Below are positions 53,758 through 63,795 of a stretch of DNA of 64,000 nucleotides, piece after piece. Source of the DNA: Pseudomonas sp. URMO17WK12:I2 (GTDB lineage: Bacteria; Pseudomonadota; Gammaproteobacteria; Pseudomonadales; Pseudomonadaceae); the NCBI RefSeq assembly GCF_003253735.1, contig NZ_QKYW01000004.1, forward strand, positions 432,326 to 496,325. The letters are read 5' to 3'. Below the pieces are notes generated by a model. That model ran no database searches, was not told where the DNA came from, and was given only the letters and a program-made list of their open reading frames with translations. Position numbers and translations under genes: made by a program. Position 1 is the stretch's first letter; each line of letters begins with the position of its first letter.

Positions 53758-56700
53758 ATGGACGTTCGCAGCCCCCTGAACCGTGCCATCGCCCGCATCC
53801 TCATCGGCGTCATGCTGTTCGATCCGGTCAAGGCGCTGGCCGCCGACCTGGCGGTCGACGCCGCAGCCGGCGGCAACACCAGCATCGGCCAGGCCGGCAA
53901 TGGCGTGCCGGTGGTGAATATCGCCACGCCCAATGGCAGTGGCCTGTCGCACAACAAGTTCACCGACTACAACGTCGGCCAGCAGGGTTTGATCCTCAAC
54001 AATGGCGCCCAGGCTTTCGTGCCGAGCCAGCTGGGCGGCTACATCAATGGCAACCCGAATCTCAAGGGCGGTGCCGCGGGCGTCATCCTCAACGAGGTGA
54101 CCGGTAGCAACCGCAGCCAGCTCAAGGGCTATACCGAGGTGGCCGGGCAGGGCGCCCATGTCATCGTCGCCAACCCCCATGGCATCACCTGCGATGGCTG
54201 CGGTTTCATCAACACCCCGCGCGCGACCCTGAGCACCGGTGCACCGCAGATTCAGGATGGTCGCCTCAAGGGCTTCGACGTCGACGGCGGCGACATCGCC
54301 ATCGAAGGCGCCGGCCTCAATGCCAGTAACGTCGACCAGTTCGACCTGATCACCCGCACGGCCAAGATCAACGCCGATATCCACGCCAAGCGCCTGAACG
54401 TCATTGCCGGCCGCAACGAAGTGGACGTTGCCACCCTGCAAGCCACCGCCAAGGCCGACGACGGCAGCGGAAAGCCCCAGGTGGCCATCGACAGCTCGGC
54501 CCTGGGCGGCATGTATGCCGGGGCGATCCGCCTGGTGGGTACCGAAGCGGGCGTGGGCGTGAAGCTGGCCGGCGACATGGCGGCCACTGCCGGTGATATT
54601 CAGATCGATGCCGGCGGCCAGCTGACCATGAACCGCAGCGCGGCCAGCGGCAATACCACCCTGGTGGCCGATAGCGTCGACCTCAAGGGCGATACCTATG
54701 CGGGCGGCACCGCTCGTGTCGAGGCCAGGCAGGTGGACGTGCGCGAGAGCCTCGCCGCCGGTGAGCAGGTCAAGGTACAGGCCGAGCGGCTGAACAACGC
54801 TGGCGCCATCGAGGCCGGCGTGCGCGCCGACGGCAGCACCAACAGCGCCGGTCACCTGCAACTGAGCGGCGGCAGCGTGCATAACGCTGGCCAGCTTACC
54901 AGCCATGGCTCCCTGAACACCGACCTGCAGACACTCGACAATGCCGGTGGCAAGGTCGCCGCGGCAGGTAGCGCCACGCTCAAGGCCAAAGCGCTCGCCA
55001 ACCAGGGCGGGCAGGTCGTTGCGCAGGGCAACCTGACCCTCGACACCGATACGCTGGACAACCGCCAAGGCAGCGCCCTGGCGGGCCAGGCCATGGTGGT
55101 CAGCGCCCAGGCTGTGGATAACCGCGCCGGCACCCTGGCGGCCGGTGGCACCATCACCGCGAATGCCAGCAACGCACTGAACAACGACGGCGGTCTGGTG
55201 GAGGCCGGCGCTCATCTCGATATGCAAGCCGACAGCCTGAGCAATGCCGGTGGCCGCCTGCGTGCCCTGGGCAGCGGCGGGGAAAGCCGCTTCGCCATCG
55301 GCACCGCGTTGAATAACGACGGCGGCGTGCTGGAGGTGGCCAGCGCGGCATTGACTTTCGACACCCCGGCCCTGAGCAACCGTGGCGGTGTGGTGCGTCA
55401 CCTTGGCAGCGCCGGGCTGAATCTCGACATGGATCTGCTCGGCCAGGCCGGTGGTGAGTTCATCACCAACAGCGCGGTGAGCCTGAGTGCCGAAGAGTGG
55501 GTCAACAACAGCCTGCTGCAGGCCGCCTCCATCACCCTGGACATCGACCGCCTCACCCAGACCGCCGGCGGCGGCCTGCTGGCAGTCAACAGCCTCAGCA
55601 CCACGGGCGAAAGCTGGATCAATGATGGCCGTATCGAAACCAATGGTAGCCTCGACCTGCGCCTGAGCGGTGATTACCGTGGCAACGGCAGCCTGCTCAG
55701 CCAAGGCAATCTGCTACTCGATGCCAAGCGTGTTGAGCTGGGCGACAACGCCCGTGTTCGCGGCGCGGGTTCAGTCACCGTCAGCGTATTGGGCGAGCTT
55801 GCCAACGCGGGCCAGCTGACGGCCGGCACCTGGCTCAAGCTGGCAGTGGGTGAGCTCAACAACCGTGGCGCGCTTGGTGCAGCGGGCGACCTGCTGGTGC
55901 AGGCCCCGAAAATGCACAACGACGGAGGTTTGATTTTCACCGGCACGGACATGACCTTGCTCGGCGACGAACTGAGCAACCGCCAGGGTGATATCTACAG
56001 CCTGGGCAATCTGTTCTTCGCCCAAAACGAAACGGGTGACAAGGCAACGCGTTTCACTAACGCATCCGGTACCGTCGAAAGCGCGGGCACGCTGACCATT
56101 GCCGCTGGCCTGCTGGAAAACCTGCGCGAAGATTTCGATATCGTCAAAGAGAAGGTGTCTGCGCGCCTGATCTACCTGCGTTGCGGTGATTGCGGTGGCA
56201 ACAAAGAATCATCCCACTTCACATTGGAAGAAATAGACCGCACTCGCGGTTCCAATAACAACCCGCAGGGCCAATTACTGGCCGGCAAGGACATGAGCCT
56301 ATACAGCGATACGCTGGATAACCGCTACAGCCTGATCGCTACCGCCGGTAATTTGCTGATCGATACCGATAGCCTGTCCAATCTCGGCGCCCAGGGTGCA
56401 GACGTTCTGACCAGCCGAGAGGTGCATGCCCATCGGATTCGAATGAAGTACGTGCGTGCGCGTCGAGCCGAAGCAAACGCCTTCACCGCCCGTAACTGGA
56501 TTGAAAGCCCCAGCTACAACCCCGGCGACATCACGGCTGAGGTCAATAGCTTTCTGGCTCGCCATGCATACAAGATCAAGGTCAATGGTGAGCCGGTCTA
56601 CAGCAACCGGGTCGATTATTCCGGCATTCTTCAGGCCGCCGGCAATGTAGACATTCGAGCGAACAAAGAACTTAACAGCGATGTGATCCGCCCCGGCTTC

Positions 56701-59700
56701 GCCTACACCTCCGGCGGCAACCGAGTAGGGGAAACCGGGGTCGGCAATGGTATTGCCACCTATGTAACCCTCAATCCTCAACTGCCGGCTGATTTGGCCC
56801 AGCAGGCTGTCGACCCGCTGGCGTTGCCTACCTTCAATCTGCCGAGTGGACAAAACGGCCTGTTCAGCCTGAGCACCAACCCCGCTCATCCTTACCTGAT
56901 CGAGACCAACTCGGCGTTCGCCGACCTGGGCAACTTCCTCAATTCCAGCTATCTACTCGACCAGCTCGACTACAACCCGGATCACGCGCAGAAACTGCTC
57001 GGCGATGGCCTCTATGAACAACGCCTGATCCGCGATGCCATCGTGGCGCGCACCGGGCAGCGTTTCCTGGCCGGCCTGACCAGTGACGAAGCGCAGTTCC
57101 GCTACCTGATGGATAACGCCATCGCCAGCAAGGATGCGCTGCAGCTGTCCGTGGGCGTTGGCCTGTCGGCCGAGCAGGTCGCGGCCCTGACACACGACAT
57201 CGTGTGGATGGAAGAGCGTGAGGTGAGTGGCCAGAAGGTGCTGGCACCCGTGGTCTATCTGGCCCAGGCTGAAGGCCGCCTGGCGCCCAATGGGGCGCTT
57301 GTCCAAGGGCGCGATGTCACCCTGATCAGCGGCGGCGGGCTAGTCAATCAGGGCACCTTGCGTGCTACCCAAAACCTCAACGTGACCGCTCAGCAGAACA
57401 TTGCCAACAGCGGCCTGATGCAAGCCGATGGGCGCCTATCGCTGCTGGCGGGCGAAAGCATCCGCAATACCCAGGGAGGCATCCTCAAGGGCCAGGATGT
57501 CAGCCTGGTCGCCGTGGCTGGCGACGTTATCAACGAACGCACCGTCAGCACCCACCAAAGCGCCACGCGCAACACCGACCGCCAACAGAGCTTTGTCGAC
57601 AGCGCCGCGCGCATCGAGGCGAGCAACGACCTGCAAGTGAGTGCCGGCAACGACATCCGCAACATCGGTGGTGCTATCAGCGCTGGCCGCGATGCCACCC
57701 TGGAGGCCGGCAACGACCTGATCCTCGGCTCGGCCGAAGCCGAAAACCGCCAGAACAGTTGGGATCGCAAAGGGCACTCCTACCAGAACAGCATCACTCA
57801 GTACGGCAGCGACGTGCAGGTTGGCCGTGATCTGCAAGCGGTTGCCGGCCGCGATCTGCTGGTCGTCGGCAGCACCGTCAAGGCTGGTGGTGATATCGAC
57901 CTGGCGGCTGGCGGTGACATGAGCATCATCTCGTCAGCCGACGAGAACCACTCCGATTACTACCGCAAGAGCGGTGGCAAGACGGTTATCTCCCAGAAGG
58001 ATCAGGTCAAGCAGCTGGCTTCGGTCATCGAGGCAGGTGGCACTTTCACCAGCACCTCTGGCAACGACACAACCCTCATTGCGAGCCAGATTCACGCTGG
58101 CGAAGAGGCCTACCTTTACGCGGGTGGCGACATCGACCTCGATGCTGCTCAGAACTACGACTACAGCTATTACTACAAAAAGAAAAAAGGCGGCATGTTC
58201 AGCAGCAGCAAGCTGAAAATGTCCGAGTCCTCCAATAGCCAGGCTGTATCCTCTTACATTACTTCCGGAAGTGACCTGACGCTGCGCGCTGATAACGACG
58301 TCGCTGCGCGCGGGGCCCAGCTGATCAGCGACTCGGATATCTATCTGCGTGCTGGTGGCGATGTCGTGCTGGATGCAGCTCAGAACGCCAGCAGTCAGGC
58401 CAACGCCAAAGCCAAAAGTGGTCTGTTCTCCAGCAAGGCGAAAAGCAGCAGCTCCGAAGCCACAACGCTCACCGGTACTCGCCTGGACGGTCAGAACGTC
58501 GTCATCGAAGCCAAGGACGATATTGCCCTGCGCGCAGCAAGCTTGCGGGCGGACGATGCCATCGTCCTGGATGCCGGGCGGGATGTTTCCGTCGGCACTG
58601 CGGTGGCCTCGCAGCAATCGAGCCAAGCCAGCAAGTCCAGTTCACTGAAGTGGCATGTGTTCGACTCGCTTGCCACCAATGGCTCTTTGACGCTCGAGCA
58701 GAAATCCAAAGGCGCTCAGTCGTCATCCTCCCAGGAGGTTGGCAGCACGCTCAGCGGTGGAACCATTGATGTGACCAGCGGCCGCGACACCGCTGTGCGT
58801 GGCAGTACCCTGGTCGCCGATAGCGATATTGCCGTAGCGGCAGGACGCAACTTGGTGATCACCAGCGGTGAGGCCAAGGATGACTCCAGCGCTCGCTCTA
58901 ATTCCAAGAAGTCCGGTGAGATCGGTAATAGGTGGCAGGGTGCGACCGGCGTGGTCAGCGTCAAGCAAAGCAGCCAGAACAGCACCACTCAACAGCTGGG
59001 AAGCCAGATCGCCTCGCTGGGTGGGGATGTCGATTTGAAGGCGGGTGAAGCCTATCGCCAGCAGGCCAGCCAGGTTATTGCGCCGAAGGGGGATGTTTCG
59101 ATCACGGCCAAGCGTGTCGACATCGAATCGGGCTATGACCTGCTTAGCTCGAGCCAAAAACAAAGCTACAACCGTACTGTCGTTGGCGGCACCGTTAGCG
59201 TGCCGCTGATCGATGCCGTTCAAGGCGCCAAACGCATGATCGATGCTGCTGGCGATACCAAGGATGGCCGCCTGACCGCACTGGCAGCTGCCAACACGGC
59301 AATGAGTGGCTATCAGGCGTATCAGAGCGCTATGACGCTTGCTGCTAAGGATTTCACGGGGATCAAGGTCAGCGTCAACCTGAGCAACAGCCAGAGCAAG
59401 AGCGGAGGTACGCAGTCCGGTCAGAACGTAGTTGCCAGCAGCGTGGCTGCTGGCCGTGACGTCACCATCAAGGCGACTGGTGATGGCGATGCCAGCAACC
59501 TGAACGTAGTGGGCAGCACCATCGATGCCGGGCGCAACGTATCGCTCGATGCTGACGGCAGCATCAATCTGATTTCTGCACAGAACACGGCCAACCAGGA
59601 GGGCAAGAACAGTAACAGCGGTTGGAGTGCTGGCGTTGGTTTCGGTGTAGGTCAGCAAAACGGCTTCACTATCGAACTGGCCGCCAACAAAGGCCGAGGC

Positions 59701-62283
59701 TCGTCCGAAGGAGAGGCGATCACTCACGCCAATACGCTGATAAACGCCGGCGAAAAAGTCGCGCTGAACAGTGGTGGCGACACCAACCTGAAAGGCGCTG
59801 TAGTCACCGCCAAGCAAGTTACCGCCGAAGTGGGTGGCGACTTGAATCTGGCCAGCCAGCAGGACATCGATAACTACAAATCCAAGCAACAGAACGCGGG
59901 GGTTGGCGTGAGCCTCTGCATTCCGCCGATCTGTGGCGGGGTGTCCACTGTCTCTGGGAGCGTTAGCCAGCAGAAAATCAACAGTGAATATGCAAGCGTC
60001 GGTCAACAGACGGGAATCAAGTCGGGTGACAACGGCTTCCAGATCAAGGTTGGCGGTAATACCGACCTGAAGGGCGCCATCATTGCCAGCAACGACAAGG
60101 CAGTCGCAGACGGCAAGAACAGTCTTACCACCGGCACCCTGACCCATTCCGATATCGAGAACAAAGCCGAGTACAAGGGCACCAGCATCAGCCTGAGCGG
60201 CAGCTATAGCACGGCAGCTCATGACAAGGCAGGCAACGTAATCAAGGATAAGGACGGAAAGCCTGTTCAAGAGGCCGCTGGTAATGCCGGTACACCGATT
60301 GCCCTGAGTGCCAGCGGTAAGGAGAAGAGCACCACGCAGAGCGGTATCAGCGCAGGTGTCATCACCATCACCGACGCTGCCAAGCAGCAAGAGCTGACAG
60401 GGCAGACGGCTGAGCAGGCAGTTGCTGATGTCAATCGTGATGTCTCCAGTGACAGAGACGGCAGCAACACCCTCAAACCGATCTTTGATCGCAAGGAGAT
60501 CGAAGCCGGTTTTGAGATCACCGAGCAGTTCGTGCGCAATGTGGGCACTTTCCTGGAGCAGCGCGCGGCTGTCTCTACGGATGCCAAGAAGAAGTTAGCC
60601 GAGGAGAACGCTAAGCCTGCTGAGCAGCGTGACAGAGAGAAAATCACTCAGCTTGAGAACATCATAAAGAGCAATGCCACTTGGGAGATTGGTGGACTAG
60701 GGCGCACGCTAGTTTCCGCTATCAGCGGTGCGGCTGGTGGCAATGTTACCGGTGGTGGATCACAGCTGCTTCAAGGCGCAGCGGTCAGCTATCTGCAAGG
60801 ACTTGCGGCTGAGAAAGTCAAAGGTATTGCGGATGAGTTGAAATCCGATACGGCACGTGCAGCGTTGCACGCCATTGTCGGGTGTGCGGGGGCAGCAGCA
60901 CAAAGCCAGAGCTGCGGTGCAGGCGCCTTGGGCGGCAGCGCAAGCGTGGTGCTGAACAATTTGATTGATCAGTTGAGCGATCAAACGACTGAGGGCATGA
61001 CGGATGCACAGAAGCAGAATCGCCTGAATCTGATTGGCAGCCTGGTTGCGGGTATTACGGCAGCAGCGGGTGGCGAGGCTGCAGTTGCGGCGAATGCGGC
61101 GCAGATTGAAACGTCGAATAATACTCTGGGTCCGATCTCAGCTGAGCGATTAGAAAAACTTAGGGATCTTCAGAAAGAGGGTAAATACACCGTTAACTCG
61201 ATGATGGAAATGGTCAGGTTAGATCAGGAAGATCAAAAAAGTACCGGCCTATTAAATGCTTATGTTAAAGATAAAGGCTCTTTAACTGAAGAGCAAAGTA
61301 TTCAGTTGGCTGGATACGTGCAGGCATATTTCTATGAGATAGCCAGTAAGTATGGTCAAGAGTTTGCACGAGGCGCAGTAGAGGACTTGCTCTCAGGGGG
61401 CGCGCGATGGGAGGGAGAAAGCTTTCCTTATGCAGGCACCTCCGAGCAGCGTGATGCTGCTGCACTTGCAGCCGGTTATGGTTTTTTTAATACCAGGTCA
61501 CCGTCAGAAAATGAGCGGCTTTATAATCAAGCTGTTAATTATCTGCGTGATCAGCAGCAGCATATAGCCCATCAGAGTTTAGGTGGCGATGCATTGTATT
61601 TCTTGGGAGGCGGCCTGGGTGGAGGAATTCGCGTAATAACGGCTACTGACGGCGCGCTTCAGATGTTCAAGGGTGGGGCGCAGGCATTGGATGCCGATCT
61701 TTGGAATGCCAGTGGTAATATTGTTTTTGGGTTAATGAAGATTGGCTCATTGGGCACCCCTAAAATTGGTGGCACCATAGCAACGGCGGGCGGTTCTACA
61801 AAGTCGGTAAGTTTGCCTGCTTGGTTTAGTTATGGCGGAGGGCTCGATGAGTCTTTATATCTGCGGGGGGCAGTGCAGGATAGAGCTTATGGTCAATTGC
61901 TGGATGAGATTCAGAGGCTTCCGTCAAGAAGTAAGGCTAGTAGCTATGCAATGATGATTGGTGCTTATGAACCAGTCAGTGGAAAAATTGCTGTTGGCTA
62001 TAGTAATGCTGAGATCAGTGCGGCTACTTTGCATCCTACGACTGTTAGTTATATAGAGCGTAAGCTGGGTGTTGAGATTGGAAGTTTTACGAGTTTTTGT
62101 AAGAATAAAGTAGGTGCTTGTGCGGAGGTCTCGGCCGCCGATAGCTTAGTGCGGCAAGGTATCGAGCCGTCTAAGATAAAATTTACAGAAGCTTTACGTC
62201 CACGTGAGGTTTGGGGGAAGAGCATCGTTAAAGATAGGGCAGTAGTCAAACCCTGTGACAATTGTAGCGTTACCTGGCCGTGA
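53758..62283 (+). CDS. cdiA: CdiA-type filamentous haemagglutinin toxin with C-terminal deaminase-like domain
   Basis: 2841 residues from ATG 53758 with CGGAG upstream. Signal segment (MDVRSPLNRAIARILIGVML), TPS domain (about 35-170) with VANPHGITCDGCGFINTPRA, long haemagglutinin repeats to about residue 2100 with glycine- and serine-rich tandem strands, then a pretoxin region with the VENN-like E-T-S-N-N (2451-2455). After it base composition becomes AT-rich. The last 60 residues carry C2788-A-E2790 and P-C2833-x-x-C2836, the zinc-binding pattern of nucleotide deaminases (YwqJ-like). Delivered to neighbouring cells on contact. Confidence 0.88.
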   Translation: MDVRSPLNRAIARILIGVMLFDPVKALAADLAVDAAAGGNTSIGQAGNGVPVVNIATPNGSGLSHNKFTDYNVGQQGLILNNGAQAFVPSQLGGYINGNPNLKGGAAGVILNEVTGSNRSQLKGYTEVAGQGAHVIVANPHGITCDGCGFINTPRATLSTGAPQIQDGRLKGFDVDGGDIAIEGAGLNASNVDQFDLITRTAKINADIHAKRLNVIAGRNEVDVATLQATAKADDGSGKPQVAIDSSALGGMYAGAIRLVGTEAGVGVKLAGDMAATAGDIQIDAGGQLTMNRSAASGNTTLVADSVDLKGDTYAGGTARVEARQVDVRESLAAGEQVKVQAERLNNAGAIEAGVRADGSTNSAGHLQLSGGSVHNAGQLTSHGSLNTDLQTLDNAGGKVAAAGSATLKAKALANQGGQVVAQGNLTLDTDTLDNRQGSALAGQAMVVSAQAVDNRAGTLAAGGTITANASNALNNDGGLVEAGAHLDMQADSLSNAGGRLRALGSGGESRFAIGTALNNDGGVLEVASAALTFDTPALSNRGGVVRHLGSAGLNLDMDLLGQAGGEFITNSAVSLSAEEWVNNSLLQAASITLDIDRLTQTAGGGLLAVNSLSTTGESWINDGRIETNGSLDLRLSGDYRGNGSLLSQGNLLLDAKRVELGDNARVRGAGSVTVSVLGELANAGQLTAGTWLKLAVGELNNRGALGAAGDLLVQAPKMHNDGGLIFTGTDMTLLGDELSNRQGDIYSLGNLFFAQNETGDKATRFTNASGTVESAGTLTIAAGLLENLREDFDIVKEKVSARLIYLRCGDCGGNKESSHFTLEEIDRTRGSNNNPQGQLLAGKDMSLYSDTLDNRYSLIATAGNLLIDTDSLSNLGAQGADVLTSREVHAHRIRMKYVRARRAEANAFTARNWIESPSYNPGDITAEVNSFLARHAYKIKVNGEPVYSNRVDYSGILQAAGNVDIRANKELNSDVIRPGFAYTSGGNRVGETGVGNGIATYVTLNPQLPADLAQQAVDPLALPTFNLPSGQNGLFSLSTNPAHPYLIETNSAFADLGNFLNSSYLLDQLDYNPDHAQKLLGDGLYEQRLIRDAIVARTGQRFLAGLTSDEAQFRYLMDNAIASKDALQLSVGVGLSAEQVAALTHDIVWMEEREVSGQKVLAPVVYLAQAEGRLAPNGALVQGRDVTLISGGGLVNQGTLRATQNLNVTAQQNIANSGLMQADGRLSLLAGESIRNTQGGILKGQDVSLVAVAGDVINERTVSTHQSATRNTDRQQSFVDSAARIEASNDLQVSAGNDIRNIGGAISAGRDATLEAGNDLILGSAEAENRQNSWDRKGHSYQNSITQYGSDVQVGRDLQAVAGRDLLVVGSTVKAGGDIDLAAGGDMSIISSADENHSDYYRKSGGKTVISQKDQVKQLASVIEAGGTFTSTSGNDTTLIASQIHAGEEAYLYAGGDIDLDAAQNYDYSYYYKKKKGGMFSSSKLKMSESSNSQAVSSYITSGSDLTLRADNDVAARGAQLISDSDIYLRAGGDVVLDAAQNASSQANAKAKSGLFSSKAKSSSSEATTLTGTRLDGQNVVIEAKDDIALRAASLRADDAIVLDAGRDVSVGTAVASQQSSQASKSSSLKWHVFDSLATNGSLTLEQKSKGAQSSSSQEVGSTLSGGTIDVTSGRDTAVRGSTLVADSDIAVAAGRNLVITSGEAKDDSSARSNSKKSGEIGNRWQGATGVVSVKQSSQNSTTQQLGSQIASLGGDVDLKAGEAYRQQASQVIAPKGDVSITAKRVDIESGYDLLSSSQKQSYNRTVVGGTVSVPLIDAVQGAKRMIDAAGDTKDGRLTALAAANTAMSGYQAYQSAMTLAAKDFTGIKVSVNLSNSQSKSGGTQSGQNVVASSVAAGRDVTIKATGDGDASNLNVVGSTIDAGRNVSLDADGSINLISAQNTANQEGKNSNSGWSAGVGFGVGQQNGFTIELAANKGRGSSEGEAITHANTLINAGEKVALNSGGDTNLKGAVVTAKQVTAEVGGDLNLASQQDIDNYKSKQQNAGVGVSLCIPPICGGVSTVSGSVSQQKINSEYASVGQQTGIKSGDNGFQIKVGGNTDLKGAIIASNDKAVADGKNSLTTGTLTHSDIENKAEYKGTSISLSGSYSTAAHDKAGNVIKDKDGKPVQEAAGNAGTPIALSASGKEKSTTQSGISAGVITITDAAKQQELTGQTAEQAVADVNRDVSSDRDGSNTLKPIFDRKEIEAGFEITEQFVRNVGTFLEQRAAVSTDAKKKLAEENAKPAEQRDREKITQLENIIKSNATWEIGGLGRTLVSAISGAAGGNVTGGGSQLLQGAAVSYLQGLAAEKVKGIADELKSDTARAALHAIVGCAGAAAQSQSCGAGALGGSASVVLNNLIDQLSDQTTEGMTDAQKQNRLNLIGSLVAGITAAAGGEAAVAANAAQIETSNNTLGPISAERLEKLRDLQKEGKYTVNSMMEMVRLDQEDQKSTGLLNAYVKDKGSLTEEQSIQLAGYVQAYFYEIASKYGQEFARGAVEDLLSGGARWEGESFPYAGTSEQRDAAALAAGYGFFNTRSPSENERLYNQAVNYLRDQQQHIAHQSLGGDALYFLGGGLGGGIRVITATDGALQMFKGGAQALDADLWNASGNIVFGLMKIGSLGTPKIGGTIATAGGSTKSVSLPAWFSYGGGLDESLYLRGAVQDRAYGQLLDEIQRLPSRSKASSYAMMIGAYEPVSGKIAVGYSNAEISAATLHPTTVSYIERKLGVEIGSFTSFCKNKVGACAEVSAADSLVRQGIEPSKIKFTEALRPREVWGKSIVKDRAVVKPCDNCSVTWP

Positions 62284-62292
62284 GATTATATT

Positions 62293-62892
62293 ATGAGTTT
62301 TTTAAATAAAGAGTGGCAGCCTGGCTTTGGTACTATATATACGTGGGTGGCAATGGATAAATGCGGTCGTCTGGCTGTGATGGTGAATAATTGTTTTGGT
62401 GATTTGCCGAGGGTTCTACTAGAGGTTGATGATGTTGGCTCCCTTTTAGATGATCTTTGCGAGTTCATATGGGAAGAGTCTTCGAAGGTCTCTGTATATC
62501 CAGAGAAAAAACTTGGAGGAGCTAAGGTTGATCTGTTTTCTGCATGGAGTTATCGAGGGTACGGAGCTGAGGAGGTTTTAACTGACTTGCAAGAAGACCT
62601 AGTTGAGCGTGGCGTCTTTTCTGAGTTTAATCTTCCTGTCAATAAAGGCCTTTATGTATATCACGGCGTTGAGGGGGATAATCCAGGCGTAGATTATCCG
62701 GTTGGATACTCTGGGGAGTCAGAGATGGGGGATTATTTTAGGTTCCTAGTCCCTACGGAATTTTCTAATATTAAAGAGTTTCCAGCCTTTTTGCGTAAAG
62801 GAATTGTTGTGTCGAAGACCGTGGATTTTTCTTTAGACCGTCTTCTGAAAAGTAGCCTAATTAATGAGTGTTTTACTACAATGTACGAATAG
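62293..62892 (+). CDS. Candidate CdiI immunity protein, unrecognised family
   Basis: 199 residues starting 9 bases after the cdiA stop, in the place always held by cdiI. Acidic, no signal peptide or membrane segment, codons AT-rich like the toxin end (unlike the core genes). Motifs: FGDLPRVLLEVDDVGSLLDDLCEFIWEE and YRGYGAEEVLTDLQEDLVERG. I recognise no known immunity domain. It probably binds and blocks the deaminase-like toxin; function is inferred from position only. Weak Shine-Dalgarno (GAG). Confidence 0.7.
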   Translation: MSFLNKEWQPGFGTIYTWVAMDKCGRLAVMVNNCFGDLPRVLLEVDDVGSLLDDLCEFIWEESSKVSVYPEKKLGGAKVDLFSAWSYRGYGAEEVLTDLQEDLVERGVFSEFNLPVNKGLYVYHGVEGDNPGVDYPVGYSGESEMGDYFRFLVPTEFSNIKEFPAFLRKGIVVSKTVDFSLDRLLKSSLINECFTTMYE

Positions 62893-63260
62893 GAATAAGA
62901 GGAAAGTAGGGGGCAAATTTGTCCCCTTTGAATCGATGGGGTCAGAGTCATTGATTTTGGCGAAGTTAATGTTTTCCCGATCCTGCGGAATACAGGGACA
63001 GATTTATTTCCCCCGCAAACGCAGTTAACCCGCCAAACGCAACGAAAAAGGCCAGTCACCCGACTGGCCTTTTTCATGCTGCCCCCGCGGCCACCCGGAC
63101 GAGTTGCTCGATAGGGGCTCCCGGGCGGAGGTTTGCTAGGCTTTATATGTGAAAAAAGGGGACAGATTTATTTTTGGGTGATTGGGATGGCCCAGGATTA
63201 AATAAATCTGTCCCCTTTTTCGTTAGGATTAAATAAATCTGTCCCCTTTTTCGCACTGGT
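62893..63260. repeat. 368-base gap with dispersed GGGGACAGATTTATTT repeats
   Basis: Copies: 62995-63009 (forward, partial), 63155-63175 (forward), and two tandem inverted copies at about 63196-63221 and 63227-63252, each starting AGGATTAAATAAATCTGTCC and ending in CCTTTTTCG. A GGGGTCAGAGTCATTGATTTTG string (62938-62959) and a near palindrome GGGGGCAAATTTGTCCCC (62919-62936) are related debris. No coding sequence is supported. Confidence 0.8.
63045..63074 (+). terminator. Symmetric rho-independent terminator downstream of the CDI immunity gene
   Basis: AAAAAGGCCAGTC (63045-63057) and GACTGGCCTTTTT (63062-63074) are perfect complements around an ACCC loop, with T-runs on either strand. It may end the cdi transcript. 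Confidence 0.85.
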
Positions 63261-63698
63261 ATGGCGGTAGCGGGAGCAGCCACAAGCGCCACTTCTTCTG
63301 CCGGGATTGGCTTGGCAGCTCAAGCTGGCTTCCACGCTGTAGTAAGTCAGGCAGCGATAAGCACAATTAATAACAAGGGTAACTTGGGGGCTACATTCAA
63401 GGACATTACTTCTTCCGACGCAATGAAGGGGTACGCGCTAAGCGCTGTAACAGCTGGTATTGGCGCTGGGGTTAATCCTGCTAGCCTCGGATTCAACATG
63501 CAAAGTGTCCAACAGGTTGCAAAAGCCACAGTTATAGAGGCGAGTCTTCGTACAGCCATTGTTGGCGGTAGCTTTAAGGATAATTTAGGCCAAGCAGCTG
63601 TTGGCCAAGCAGCAAATATTGTTAGTGGCTTGATCTACAAGAACCTTGGCGATGAGCTGCGGTTTTCTGGTACCACAACCAAGGTTATTACTCACTGA
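63261..63698 (+). pseudogene. DUF637-like fragment of a displaced CdiA toxin
   Basis: 145 residues with no Shine-Dalgarno, signal or secretion domain. The text ATSATSSAGIGLAAQAGFHAVVSQAAISTINNKGNLGATFKDITSSDAMKGYALSAVTAGIGAG matches the DUF637 (possible haemagglutinin) region found near the C-terminus of CdiA/FhaB proteins. It probably is the remnant of an older or silent C-terminal module. It is flanked by inverted copies of the GGGGACAGATTTATTT repeat. Its reading frame is intact, so recombination into the main gene cannot be excluded. Confidence 0.7.
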
Positions 63699-63750
63699 GG
63701 AAAAGGGGACGAGGAAAAGGGGACCGAGGAAAAGGGGACAGATTTATTTT
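63697..63750 (+). repeat. Triple 14-base direct repeat leading into the RAYT-type repeat
   Basis: GAGGAAAAGGGGAC occurs three times (63697-63710, 63711-63724, 63726-63739), the last continuing into AGATTTATTTT. The final copy is an inverted match to those at 63196-63252, about 45 bases before the transposase start. Confidence 0.85.
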
Positions 63751-63795
63751 CCTCCTGATTGGCTAAGCTGAGGGTCTAAATTGAAGGAGATCGCT

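Noticed and set aside
53734..55704. 656-residue leftward frame over the start of cdiA
   Set aside because: Mirror of the repetitive, GC-rich cdiA sequence; no start signal or domain.
58723..60390. 555-residue leftward frame within cdiA
   Set aside because: Again antisense to haemagglutinin repeats.
57500..60400. Tandem repeats considered as a CRISPR array
   Set aside because: The repeats are protein-level haemagglutinin repeats in an open frame with no regular spacer and repeat lengths.
63261..63698. Treating the DUF637-like frame as a second immunity gene
   Set aside because: Its sequence is a CdiA-type pretoxin segment, not an immunity protein, and it lacks a ribosome-binding site.
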